From contig VWZL01000906.1 in assembly GCA_013396915.1 (NCBI GenBank), forward strand, positions 466,736 to 530,735: a DNA stretch of 64,000 nt, given 5' to 3'. A program made the position numbers and the translations under genes. Shown piece after piece: positions 23,628 through 36,400 of the stretch; within the stretch, counting starts at the first letter, position 1, and every line of letters begins with the position of its first letter. A model generated the notes under the pieces. The model did not search any database. It was not told the origin of the DNA and saw only the letters and a program-made list of their open reading frames with translations. Source of the DNA: Stercorarius parasiticus (Eukaryota; Chordata; Aves; Charadriiformes; Stercorariidae).

Positions 23628-24689
23628 GATTAAATGAATTCTCAGCTAGACAGGTTGAGGTCATAGAACTTCTTGCACTATGCTTTAGGATCCTGAGAAA
23701 CCCGTGTAGTCCTTTCTGGTGGGCTGCTAAAGAAAATAATTTTAAAGTTTGAGAAGTGAGGGAATGTATGTGAGAAAATTAAATGGATTCATGAGGAGAT
23801 CTTTCTGTTGTAGAGTCTTCCACAGAATAAAACAATTAAATAACCACTGGCCTAGGGGGAAAAAAAAACATAAAATCAATCGTGCCCCAACATAGTGAGA
23901 GAGAACTCATAAGCAGTTACCAACAGCCCCAGAGTCTGAATTGTAATATTTACCTTCTTTACATTTGATATTTTACAAATAGAACATCTCATAGTCTTAT
24001 TGACTCTTGCAGTTCTGCAAGGGCATACATAACCTTGCAGACTAAACCCTGCTGGTGTGATTTTTGCTATTTTCTTTTTACCCGCATAAAATATATCTAA
24101 AACTTGATCTTATATCTGCAGAGGAATTTTAGCACATGTTGTTAATTATTATCTTCACATTCCAGATACCTGACATACCTGACATACAAACAGTTGTAGA
24201 TGCTATAGATGAGTCAATCAGTTTGAAACTTAGGAACTGACCCCTGAAAACCTCATGTAAGCTCCCTTCTCTGTGTGAATGGTCTTTCTGAGGAAAGCTC
24301 ACTTCATCTGGTGACAGGAACATCATTCTGGGCCTTATATTAAGATCCATCTTGTCAGATATTATGGACGCAATGAAAGGTACATCATCTTAAGCATTTT
24401 TTACTAAAGTTATTTGACATCTTCAAGGGATGCTCTGATGCCTTACAGGATGCAGTCCCATAGAGGACAATATCATAGATTAGGGATTTTAAGGCACTTT
24501 ATCCCTGCTGCTTTATTCAGTTTGCCTGCCACCCTGGTGAAAAGACATAGTAAAGCAATCCTAATTAGGCAGTGTAGGAATGCCTGGTATGCAGCATTCT
24601 TCTTAGCCAGCTTTATATTCTTCCTGCTTGTTCTACAGTGCCTCAGGGAATGACAAAAGTCAGGTCCATTAATTAGAGAATTAGATCAG

Positions 24690-24755
24690 AGTTGGGAAAG
24701 ATGAGTTCAGGTTTTGTCTATCCCGCTAACTTCTGCAATGCACTTAACTAAGTAC
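24690..24755 (+). repeat. Possible MIR-like SINE relic
   Basis: The block 'gttcaggttttgtctatccc' followed by 'gctaacttctgcaatgcact' and 'taactaag' follows the order of the MIR core (gggttc... ctgtgtgac... cacttaac...). Divergence is high and the match is only by eye. Confidence 0.25.
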
Positions 24756-25220
24756 TGAGCAAACTTCAGTGAGGCCTAAGGATCAGGGATTGTGACTGTA
24801 TTTTCTCTGCTTTTGAAACAGAATCAGGTGTCCTTCCATGTTTCCGGTATCTTAGTTACACCACTTAAATAATTGAGTAGTTAGAAATCTAAGCTTCCCT
24901 CATTAGTGGAAAAGAATTCTCTATACTTCTTTATCATACTCTTCTTATGTAAGGATATTGATGGAATGGCAGGGATGCAGCAAGCAAAATAATGCCTTAT
25001 GTTAGTTCAGACAGAGTATTACAAATACACTGTCATGATGACAAGTTTATGTTAGCTCTTGGCAGTGTGTGTCTTCCTCATATGACCTTCTAAAAAAGCA
25101 AAGTTCATCAATCAAAATGTCACATGTTGCTAAATTTACAGTTTATAAATTACCACTGTAAATTTAAGTAGTAGAAATCATCACATAAAATTGTGCTTCT
25201 TTCTCTTTGTCTCTCTCCAG

Positions 25221-25371
25221 ACTTAAGTGGTTTCAAAAATGGGGCAGTAGACTCTTCAAATTGCAGTTTCTAGGCAGCATCTCCGCTCCTGTGAACAGGC
25301 ATGGTTGTTTATATTGCATGGGCCAGCCAGCTGTGATTGATCACAGGCTGCTGCTGATGTTGGCATGCTAA
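25221..25371 (+). other. Weak candidate terminal exon
   Basis: A textbook pyrimidine tract ('ctttctctttgtctctctccag') ends at 25220. From 25222 a frame stays open for 49 codons and ends in TAA at 25369-25371. No donor follows, so only a terminal exon would fit; an AATAAA-type hexamer occurs about 250 bp downstream. The peptide is not recognised and no upstream exon is visible. A noncoding conserved element or chance is as likely. Confidence 0.15.
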
Positions 25372-27969
25372 AGAGAACAGTTATGTTAAAGCTAAAAATG
25401 TCAGGGCAGGGTCATATCACCAATAAGAATTAGAAAAAGAACAGATTCTTGTGTTTTATTGTATATATAGCTCAGGCTGCCAGAATACCTAATCACTAAA
25501 TCATCCTGAAAATTGTTTGGGATATAAAATCAAACCCATTGTCAAAGGGCATGGTGTCTCCTCACTGCACGAGCAGCTATGTGTATAAATCCCAATTCCA
25601 TATGAAAGGGACTACACAACATAAATAAAAATGTTTCTTAAGAGAACTCTGATGATAGAGCTGATAATTTTTGTAACAAACACTTAGGAAATATTGGAGT
25701 AATGGCATTAGAAGAGGTAAAAAATAATTTTGCTAGATCATTACATCTTCTTAAGGCTGAATCCCTCCTTTTCTACTACTCTAGCATTTCATGAAGAAGG
25801 GCTATCATGTAGCTTTATTTTGTCCAGTTTCCAGTTTCTGGCTTTGTTATGTGATCTTTAATGATTCTTTTGTCTTTATGAATATTGGGTTGTAAATTTT
25901 GGTGGGCAAAAAAAAATCTTAGCACATATGCACGTTTTGCTTTTTTCGACTTCAGATGAACGACTGTGTATTGCTTAGTGCTGTATCTAACTGAAGTATT
26001 TCTTCTGAAGCCAAGGAAGACACAGAAGACTAATTTGAAAACCAAGTGGACTTAAGAAAAAGACTTCATTGATCAAATAGGGTTTGGATCAGGGTTGAGT
26101 TAGGTCAGAACTATGCTTTTTATACAGTAGAAATAAAGCTTTTATTAAAAAGCCTACATATAAAAAAAGACTTTCATACATTGACACAAAAGAGGTATGG
26201 AAGTACATTTCTACAGCAATACATTCATCTTCAATGCATCTTCAAAAGAATACTGAGGAAAGGAATATGCTTGATAAAAACTATAAAGACTCTTATCCAG
26301 TAAGTAGCTAAAGTCAAGAGAAGGTACATGTTTTCTAGTTAGTCAAAGCTATAATGAGAAACTGTTTTAAAAAAGGTTTTTAAAAGCATGGCGGGGAGGA
26401 CAAAGCACGTGCAGTTTCTTAGAAGCTCAGCAGTCTTATCTGTATACAAATACAGTTTATGACTCTGTAGTATGTCCTTATTAATATTATTGCAAAAAAA
26501 GAAAGAAGCGTACTCTGAAAGTTTCCTCTCTTCTTCCAACACAGTTTTGAGAAGGTGCAGAGGAAGCAGACAGTACCATTTCATGGTCACCTTGCGCATT
26601 TCAAGAGGGAGCTGCTCCACTGTGGTTTGGGACAGAGCAGGGCATTGCAGCTCAGCCCTCAGTAGTATTGTCCCCAGATGACCTTGGGGATGGACTTCTA
26701 TTTCAAAATCATACAGAAGTTAAATATTGCTGAAAATAGCATTTACTCTTGTGCTCCCTTTCATGGCTTCTAGGGTGAAATTTATCTGTCCTAATGTAGA
26801 TTTCTTTTATATCTAAATTGTCTTTGGCTAGGCTGCCTTTATAGTCAATGGAGAGAAATAGACACTTTTAGGGCATGATTCATCTCTTCGGAAGGTAGAC
26901 ATCTAAATAGGTCAGATGAGTCAGACTGTAGAATAGCATATTCCTTACTAAGGAGAATAAAGGAAACCTAGGGATCAGCTTGTTGATGCCTATATTGCAG
27001 ATATCTAAAGTTAAGTGAAATGAACTCCAAGTCTATAGGAACTAAGTCAGAGGTCAAAGTCAGAGGGAAATATCTTACTTTTCAGGAAGCACCTTTTCCT
27101 TCAGAGCTCCTGGTTTCACTGCACTGGGGTGCGTGTTCATAGTCATAGTCATGAGGTCATAAATTTTAAAAAAATATTACACCCCTGCCTTCTCCCACGT
27201 AATATTTTAAGATGTGAAAACTGAGTAGACTTTGTTGTGTGAATAGGTAATTTATATACAACTATCATCGGATATTCCACTCGTTCCACAGTGGCATCAT
27301 TTTTTTACTAGTCTCTGCTAATAATCTGTACGTACAGGAGACAAGTAGACAGGGAAGTGAAGATATGCAATTAATTTAGGCTGGTAGACTAATTTTGTTT
27401 CCCCATCATAATCATTACTCTTAGTGCCATAGTTTCCCTAAACTCCCCAGTAGATGAGGTGGTTAGTGCAATATATCTGAAAGTTCCCATGATGAATATT
27501 TTCAAGTCCTAACAAATGAGTTTTGCAGAAAGGATCTCTGCTTCATTTTGGTTGTGTTTGCTTTAAGTAGCCACCATAAGCAATAAAATGGAACATACAG
27601 GAGCGAACAACATTATTTATTATATATTTAAAATACAAAACCAACAAATGAAGACTCATCTAAAACACTTCAACACCAATGCAGCTTTTTCATATGCTGC
27701 TCTTCTCCCATTGTTTGCAAAACTCCAGATCCCAGCAAACCTGCAAGACTTTTGTCAGATGCATACCCAGGAGTAGCACAAGGATGACAGCCTGGAGTTA
27801 GCAGATTGCTAGTGACGCTAGCAGGTGCCAAAACATGCTGTTTCATGACCCAGTGTAAAGTTGCCAAAAATAATCTCAAATGTACTTCAGTAAATAAATG
27901 CAAAAAACCCTCAGGCTTCAGAAATAGAGTCTGTAGAACTGTCTGAGATAAAGCAAGAAACTTAAAGTT

Positions 27970-28073
27970 AGAGGACGAGTGTTCTAATTTCTGCTCTGCA
28001 ACAGATTATCTGTTTTCAGGTAGTGATGCCTTTCGGCCAAAATCTGTATTTTGCCATTTAAATAGATGGTATG
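27970..28073 (+). repeat. MIR-like ancient SINE relic
   Basis: The order of blocks follows the MIR core: 'gtgttctaatttctgctctg' (about 27979-27998), a middle corresponding to the 'tgtgacc..gggcaa' region, then 'ttgccatttaaatagatggt' (about 28051-28070), equivalent to 'tttccccatctgtaaaatgg'. MIR elements predate the bird-mammal split and survive in birds only as rare eroded copies. Confidence 0.4.
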
Positions 28074-29228
28074 TTTTTCAAAAGGAATTGGGAGCAGAAC
28101 TACGCTGAATCCCACAGATGAAAACATGAAACTAAACTGAATCACATGCAAATGTTGACTAAATATCTCTATCTCATTTTCCCTGTCTTTCAGAGTTAAA
28201 GTATTTAGTTTGTCTTTGTTTATAGTAGTTTCAAATGTCTAAACAGCAATAAAAACTGCTTTGTAAGTGCAAGTGTTGTAGAACCAGTTTATCTTACTAT
28301 TAAAGGTAAAAGTACATTCATAGCTATAGAACATATTTGTTTGATCAGCCTGAAAACAATTTGCTATAGATAAAGTAAGATCCAAATGGCTGTGTTAAGT
28401 AATTGCATTTAATTTTGAAGACAGCACTACCAGGACTGTGCGAAGTGAATGTGAACTTGAAAAATGCACTGTGACATTGTCAGAATCATTGAAATAGTCA
28501 GTACTGTGTGTTTAGTATGTAAAATAAGATCAATGCAATAAAATGTATTGCTGAAATTGAAATACAAAGGCAGGGGTGAAAAGGAGTTAAAAAAGCAGGT
28601 ATGAAATTTTATTTGAATTTTAAGTATTGTGTTTAAATTTGAAATCCTTCTGCCACTGTATACCTTTGTAAATCTGCTGCTGAATGTATATTGTGTAAGA
28701 TACCTAAAATTTGCTAAGAAATAAGAGATAGTAATTATGACAGAGGAACGATGATTGATTGCTACAGTTTGTAGACACTCAAAGAAATGCCCATGTGATA
28801 AAATTTTCAGGGTGAAAAAGTATGTCCATGGTAACAAGCACTTTATCTTAAAATTTGATTATAAACGCAAAGCCGAGGAATCCAAAGTTTAAGAGGTAAA
28901 GTATAGTCAATGATGCAGGAGAGACAGGAACTTAACCTTCTGAAATTTATGAACATGAGTACACAGTGCATGTTCTGAAGTACCCACTGAGCTGGGTCTG
29001 TGCAAGATGTCAATGTTCTTTATATAAGAGGTTAGAAGAGCAAGATCTTGTATGTAGTCTGTATATTCATCAGCACAACACATAATTCCTTTGAACCATG
29101 GTAAGCCAAAAAAAAAAGCGCATCTTTTAAAACTGAGATTTTACCTTAAATATGTAGCCATGTGTTACCAATGTGATGGGTCATATCTTTGACTGCAAAT
29201 GAAAGCAAGGAATGGACTCATAGAACAA

Positions 29229-29274
29229 GATATGATCTCTGATATGATATGATGATATGATATGCTGATATGAG
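29229..29274. repeat. GATAT-rich microsatellite
   Basis: Imperfect repeats of gatat/gatgatat units, interrupted by 'ctct' and 'gctgatat'. A compound microsatellite. Confidence 0.8.
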
Positions 29275-31571
29275 ACATAGTCATTCTTAAATTACAGGAT
29301 ATTTCAAATGGAAGCCACTTAATCAGATATACAGGTATATCTAAACATGCAGACTGTGGTTTTCACAAACACACACTCTCATCTGTATGAAAAAGAGGAA
29401 GTGAAGGTTTGATTTGGCTTGCTGTTGTGTATATTTGAACAGGACTGATAAAAATATGTATGTTTTGGCTCCACATCTCTTAGGGTCCTACTGACTATTT
29501 GTCTCAGCATTTTTTCCCAGTAGCCTATGTAACAAAACCTAAAAGTGATAGGTTGGTTTCAAAATTTGGTGTGGTATTTTCTTCAAGGTTTTAGGTGCCA
29601 AAAATAAAGGTGTCTACATGCAGGTGTTTTACTCCCTTCTTAGTCAATGGAGTTGGGACAGTAGGTGACTGGCCTGCTGAATCTCTTTCTAGGCTGCACT
29701 GACTTTATATCCGCTAGGTATCCACTGACTACATTGGAAGTTTTGATGGTGCTAGCATGCACATGTCTAAATTTAATCTTCAGTTTTCCTTCTTGTAATA
29801 ACACCCTTTTGCAGTCCTTGAATTGTCTGGAGTGGTGTAAGCTATATGTACAGCAAAGTAATGCAACCAATCTGTCCTGTCCTATACAATTTTTTCATAT
29901 TGTATTAATAGTTTCTTTTCTTAGAGAGGACTTCTTCTAGATTTTATAGAGTACTGAACATCAAAAATATTTGAATTAAAGTTCAGATTTTAGAAGGTGT
30001 TAGGTAAAGGTGGACATCTAACAGGATGCACAGAAGTTGCCATGGAAATTATGTGTCTAACTTGTCTGAAAATCTAAATGGGTTAAGTAAATAATTCGTT
30101 GAAGTATTTCACAAAATCTGTTAAATGTGAGCCTGCATTTCTGGGCATTTCCTTCTGCCTTCATGAATATTTATAAATATCCTAATATTTAAATCCATCT
30201 TACTAAGTTCAAAGAAGCTGTGCTTTCTTAAAGAGTAATTTATGAGTTGCAAAAAGTCAATGGTTAATTCTTACAGGAAAACCCTTCAGGGTCAGATGGA
30301 GTCTACATGATTTTCTTAAATTTGCAGGGAATATTACCACATAAAACTTCTGCTCAATGCAAACAAGAAAGTCATATAATAAGGAAATGGCCAGCAGAAA
30401 GGGGCTGCGTTTACTTTCAAACCAGAACAACAAAATACTGACTTGTTTAATGGGACGGTGTTTTTTTCCTGTTCTTACTTACAGTCTTACAAGACTGAAG
30501 ACAGTCTTTAAATTGTGAGCCCAGTAACAAGCACAATAATGAAGACCCAGTGGTCTTTGGTGAGAAGGCATGGAGAATTTGTGGAAAGGGAGAAATGTTT
30601 CACTTAGAATGGTTTCCTGTGTCCTATACAGACCCCATCAAGGGAACTCTCTTACTCTGTGGTGATGGATATTCACTGAAACTGACCCTTCTTCACCTCC
30701 TTTTTATACGTTTATTAGCAGTCTGACTTTCTGGGGTCCTGAGAAACACATTGAAATTAATGGCAGCTGAATATAATCTTTACTTGTGAAAATCAGTCGT
30801 AAATTTCTTGTTGATCTCATGTAGTTTAATTAATTCAAGTGACAGTGGTAGGCAGCAGGAACTACTGTGCTGTAACATATTACATAGAGCATGATCTCTA
30901 TACTTTAACCTGCCTCTTTTGCTGTTTATGATGCTAAAGGAAAATTTTGGCTAAAATCTGGATCCAAAGTTTTTGTAGAAAATAGGAATAATTGGTAATG
31001 AAATAGTCATTCCAGTATTGCAGTTGTTATAACTCATTCCAATCTTCCATTTCCAATAGTCAAAATTAAATCCGATTTTTAACTAGATGAATAAAATGCA
31101 GATGGGTAATATGTCTTTTAATCAGATCTCAGCAGGATCTTCCGTTATTTCATATTATACGTTGAAAATATACATTACATAGTCCAAACACTCAAACGCT
31201 AATAAATACCAGAATTAACTTTGTCAGGGCAAGTTAATTTGATCTCCCCCATGCATATGCATTATGAAGACTTCTTTAATTACATGATCATATATTATTT
31301 TTCTTATAAGACCTTTTCCTCTTCAGTTCACAGAATATATGATAGTCACTTAATGAGCAGCTGTTCAATATTTTGTTTTCTTGGCATTGTTCAGTATGTG
31401 GACCCATACCTTTACTACAGAGTATTTAAGCCCTGCTCTGAAGACAGAATTATTAATTATTAATTTCCTTTTGGGATTTTCCTAGTGATTATCACTATGA
31501 CATCTAAGTGATGAACAAACATTAAATTAGCTTTACTGCAGGCCCCTGACATCGGAAGACAACGTGATTTC

Positions 31572-31625
31572 TGATTTATGGCTGAGGAACCGTGGCCCAG
31601 ATAAACTGTGTTCAAAAGGTGCCAC
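31572..31625 (-). repeat. MIR-like relic, antisense
   Basis: The plus strand carries 'ggctgaggaaccgtggccca' followed by 'gataaactgtgttcaaaagg', matching the reverse complement of the MIR core (gatgaggaaactgaggcccagag...aagtgacttgcccaaggt). Recognised by eye only. Confidence 0.35.
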
Positions 31626-32192
31626 TAATCTAAAGACCAGGCTGAGGTGCTTAGGTCCAAAAGCCCTGACTCCTCACTGTTGTATAGAACTTTTCCAAGT
31701 CAGGTCTTCCTGTTTCCAGCTGTGTCTCTGAGCATTCATCACTTCTGCAAATTCAAATGTCTCATCTCAGTGAGTCACATAGAAAATGAAGAATATACTT
31801 TTAGTGACCACCTGTAAAAAAATGGGTTTGAATGGCTACCATGAGAACTTTATGGCAAGAAAAGATAGACTAGGCCGACATCCAATTACCTTAACCAGGC
31901 TTTCTCATCTGGCAATGCTGTCCCATTTTTTAGTACATTTCTTCAAAATTCTTCACCAAATGAACTTTCTTCAGTACACAGTTCTGATCCATCCTTACAG
32001 CAAGGCCATCTTGTGCATTGTATGAGGCAGGTGTATTCTGGGAAAAATGGTATATGAGTCATGCCATTAGTCTCTATCATGATGCCCATTCACAAGACAG
32101 GGAAAAATTAGGTTATATCAGCAACCCGGCACTTCTGACATCTTTGTGTTTGATTTGGTCATGTTAAAAAAGTTATTTTAAGAAAGTGTATG

Positions 32193-32247
32193 TGTGAGAG
32201 AAAGAGAAAGAGAGAGAGAGAGAGAAAGAAAGAAACATAGATAGAAA
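32193..32247. repeat. (GA)n/(GAAA)n microsatellite
   Basis: A purine-only run of GA, GAAA and GAGAA units with an uninterrupted GA core around 32208-32224. Confidence 0.9.
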
Positions 32248-33187
32248 CAAAGGGAAAGATAAAGAGTACACGCTTACCATTTTAAAAATAGAAACCCAGA
32301 AGAATATCTTAACCCCCATCTGAATTCTGAGATGCTTGGAACCTTAAAATTCCTATACCGTGTTGTACCATTCTTGTATTAAAGGAGATGCATGGAATAA
32401 TCTTCTGTGAAAACTATTGCTGGAGGAATAAGATACGAGATACTTTTTCCATTACCATCAGACGTCACAGATATTTGCTGATGGCACAGGAATAGTGAGA
32501 AACTGAAATTTGGTTCCCAGAAGTCCCAAAAGGGTTTTTTAGTCGTTATTGATTCTCTGCTCAATTCTCAATGACCTTTTCTACTCCTTTTCTCGCCACC
32601 TATGATAACTCTGAGCATAACCTAATCCTATGTCCTTAGCAGAACAGTTCCATTTCTCACTGCCCCACTGGATTCTTGTCCTGTGTTCTTTTTTTTTACC
32701 TCAAGCACAGCCCAAGTACCTATTCTTTACCTTGTTGTCTTCGGTACCTTTCTACAGTCAGTGTCTATATGTCTTCATCCCTTATTCTGCCAGGGCTAAA
32801 CTCACAGGCTTTTGTATTCCCACTGGCTCTCCAGCCAGACTCTTTCAGTCAAGCTCTTTTTTCACTTTCTGTGCCTCCAACCATCCATTGCTCATCTCTT
32901 TGCACACCTGTTCCAAATGTTACCATTAAATGTTGACTTTTCCTCTGTCTTTCCTCTCTGCTGTTTCATTTTCCGTTGAACAGTAGGGAACTAATCAGAA
33001 CTGTCTTCATGTAAATGGCATTGTAAATTTTGAGAGCAGAGCCTCTGTTCACTCTAGGATAACATTACATGAGTTTCATTGTCTTTGCTCAAAATTTGGA
33101 CTTAGATCTAAATATAGAAAACCATCACTGGTACTCAAGACCTGACCCCATTCCAGGCAAACTTTTCTAGTCCTGCATGATACTTAC

Positions 33188-33495
33188 CATAGAACCATAG
33201 AATCATCTGGGTTGGAAGGGACCTTCAAGATCATCTAGTCCAACCATTAACCTAACACTGCTAAGTCCACCACTAAACCATTTCCCTAAGCACCACGTCT
33301 TCATGTCTTTTAAATACCTCCGGGGTGGTGACTCAACCACTTCCCTGGGCAGCCTGTTCAAATGTTTGGTAACCCTTTCTGTGAAGAAATGTTTCCTAAT
33401 ATCTAGTCTAAACCTCCCCTGGCGCAACTTTAGGCCATTTCCTCTTGTCCTATCACTTGTTACTTGGGATAAGAGACCGATATCTGCTTCTACTT
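33188..33495 (-). mobile_element. CR1 LINE 3' fragment
   Basis: The plus strand begins with the CR1 tail ('catagaaccatagaatcat'), then 'ggttggaagggaccttcaag', and continues through the CR1 3'UTR to 'aagagaccgatatctgcttc'. Minus orientation, 5'-truncated. The ORF2 C-terminus is still readable ([10 protein letters not shown] on the minus strand) but stops and frame breaks are present. It differs from the 23.2 kb copy ('ccttcaagatcatctagtcc' against 'cctctggagatcacctagtc'), so it belongs to another CR1 subfamily. Confidence 0.93.
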
Positions 33496-36400
33496 AGGCA
33501 TTTTTGCTTTTTCCTTCCATTGCTGATCACACTGTATCTGATCATCAGTCTTGAATCCAGACAGATTCTGCTGGATGAAACAAAACTTTTGGGATGTTGC
33601 ATGGATGCAACCCCAGAATTCAGCGCTGAAGTGAGACATACTGGTTATTTGAGTTACAGATGCACCTCTCTGCACATCCCAGTAACAGCTGGTCAGGTTA
33701 ATCTCTTTCTCACTCAACAGACTGTTAATGTGATGTAATAGCTTGGACAGAGCCTATGCAGAAAAATGGTGCAGTACCAATCAATGGAAATTGTACAGAG
33801 CCATATACTGTTAGTTCAGTTCACTTACTGCACACTCGTATATGGTTTGAATCCAGAAGGGATCATTGGTTTATCTAGTATCATATCTTGCTTAACACAG
33901 GCTAGATAATTTAATCTGCATACTCTTGTATTGTTCTGTAGCTGAAGATGACTTAATCATTCTTTGATCCTGAATTTAAAATATCAGAAGGTGGTGGATT
34001 TACTTCCCTCCTCCATAACTTGTAAAGCTCTGCATCACTTCAGAAACATTTCTAGAGATGGTAGCCAGCCCCAGGAGGGAATGAGCTAACATCTTCTTGT
34101 GAAAGTGGTGTTCCATGTGAACGGAAACTAGGTAGTACTGGGAAATACTCACTTTGCATTGGTTGATTATTGTATTTAATTTCCGTGCTTTCAAAATGCA
34201 CAATTTCTTGGAAGCCTCGCAGTGCAGCTTTCTTCTTCCACTGCTTCTGTCTCTTTCACTCCATTGCACTTTGCTTTGTCATCTTGGTGCCTCATTGTTT
34301 TCCTGGCAAGGGACATGACCAATAAAAGATTTGGGAAAAAGATGCCAGGACACCCTAGGAATTATAATGGAGTCTGTGGGGATTGTTTTAGATGAGGGCA
34401 ACAATATTGTACTTGTAACAAGACAATAATGATGGTTAAATTTATTACAGTAAATATGGGAGACGTACTCAGTTCCCTGCCTTGCTCACATCTTCTGGCT
34501 GCTCTTGTCTTTCTGTGACACAGTTCCTTATCAATAAAATGGGAATAACACTGTCTCACACACATAAAAATAGCTACCTCACAGATATCGTAGAAAGAAG
34601 AAAGACGTTGATTATACTCAACTAGTGTAGTATTACGGCTTGTACGAGTACTGCCATTGATAGTATGTCTCGTATCAGTGCTATCAGTGATGGATTGGGA
34701 AGTTTTAAACCTAAGGCAACTGACTTTTTCCAAACCTTCCTTTGACTTGCATGGTTCTGACCATTGTTGTATTATACCCTCTTCCCTCAAGCGATACTGA
34801 TGCTTTCATAGTTTGTATTGCCTTTGAGCTTCTCACAGCTACTTACTACTGTTCCTATTTCACCACTGCTCCCGTTCCTCCAGAATTCCCTCTGTCTTGC
34901 CCTTTTACTTTAAATCTGCTTTCCCACAGCCCATTACTCTTTGCAGAGGAGCTTCCTTTTCCTTTGACCTATGGGCCCCAAGTCAATGTAGAGGGACTTT
35001 TGGGCTGCATGAAGGCGCTGAGGCATTCAGAGCGCATATACCAATGAGAAGATGAATGGAAATGGCACTCAAATATAGTACAAATATATAACTACTCTAT
35101 GGAGAAGAAGGTATATACATCTGTTTTCACAGCAGGAGTCTCCAAGTTGTGTGAAGTAGCCCTTTGATCTGAATGACATGTTCTTAACTCAGGAGGAATT
35201 ATTTGTGGAGTTAAGAACAACCTAGTTCCGTCACAAGGAACTGGGTTGCGCACTGACTGTATCTGTACTCATTATACTTACGCTGTCCTGTTTGTCTTTG
35301 TAGCTGGGGTAGCCCAAGGCAGATGTGAGCTCTGTTTATACTACTGTGTCCTCACTGCTTCGTCACTCAGGTGTGTGTATTTGGGGACGTATTCCATAGT
35401 GGTCTCTGCTGAGATCGAAAATTATTTCCAAGTTTGTTGTATTATCGGAAGACCCATGCGTCTTCTGGGGATGAATTGTTCAAACAGTAGAATTCAACCA
35501 CTGTGGAAGTGAGTCTTTTTTCTTGCTGCAAGACCTGCATAAAAGCATGGCTAGATTCTAGCTCACACAAAGGATAATGACTTAGGTTTATGTGCTGTCA
35601 AAGTTCACAGATTTTCCTATGAAGGATTAAGACTAAAAGAGTGTAAAGCCTAGATGAGTTACAGCCTTGATAGCCACCAATACCTCACTCAGCTTTGAGC
35701 ACATTGTGCAGTTCCCAGTTCACACTGGTCCGAAACATTGACTAAAATGGCATGATGAATATCTCAGAGCATTTTGTAGAGATAGCTCAGAACAATATTG
35801 TAGACCTAAGAACCTATCCATGATAGGTCACATTGGACAACAAAGAAAAACAGCATCAATCCATTCCTTCTCCAGGAGGTAGGAATTTTGTAGATCCCAG
35901 CTGATGTCAGTTGGTGGTCAAGAAAATGAGCCCTCAGAAAAATAACAACCAAGACTGAACTGTTTGCTCTAAACAAAGTAGACACAGGCATGCAAAATCA
36001 GCCTACTTCATATACAGCTCAGGAAAATGGGACATAGTCTCAAGTTGGCTGTATTTCTTGCCAAATTATGGCTTAAAATATAGATATGAACCAGGAATTA
36101 TGATCAGTGCAGAAATGTAGCAAATTTTCACAGAGCTAGTAAATGCAGTCCTCCCACTAGGTTTGTACAAACCTGTGTATTAAATGCAGAGGCAAAAAAA
36201 GACCTTTTGTGGCTGCTGGATTTCACACATGGCACAATGATGACATTGTCTGATTCCTTGAGATAGTCTAATTACTAAAGAAAGAGATTTTATTGCATTC
36301 AAATGGAAATATTTCTTTAGAGAATATTTTTTTTTCTACTGAAAAACATGTTCTAGTTCATACTTTTAAATTTTTAATAAAAAATGTATCAAATTTTCTG

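Larger units (their letters stand above)
23623..33187. other. Gene-free stretch with ancient SINE relics
   Basis: No supported gene in about 9.5 kb. It holds MIR-like relics (27970-28073, 31572-31625, perhaps 24690-24755), a GATAT-type microsatellite (29229-29274), a GA microsatellite (32193-32247) and a weak terminal-exon candidate (25221-25371). The 136-codon minus-strand frame at 28427-28837 is AT-rich and judged random. Confidence 0.6.

Noticed and set aside
28427..28837. 136-codon minus-strand frame
   Set aside because: Phe/Ile/Tyr/Ser-rich product expected of AT-rich DNA; no family recognised.
34362..34790. 142-codon minus-strand frame
   Set aside because: It overlaps the MIR-like relic on the opposite strand, shows no recognisable domain, and ends without splice or promoter context.
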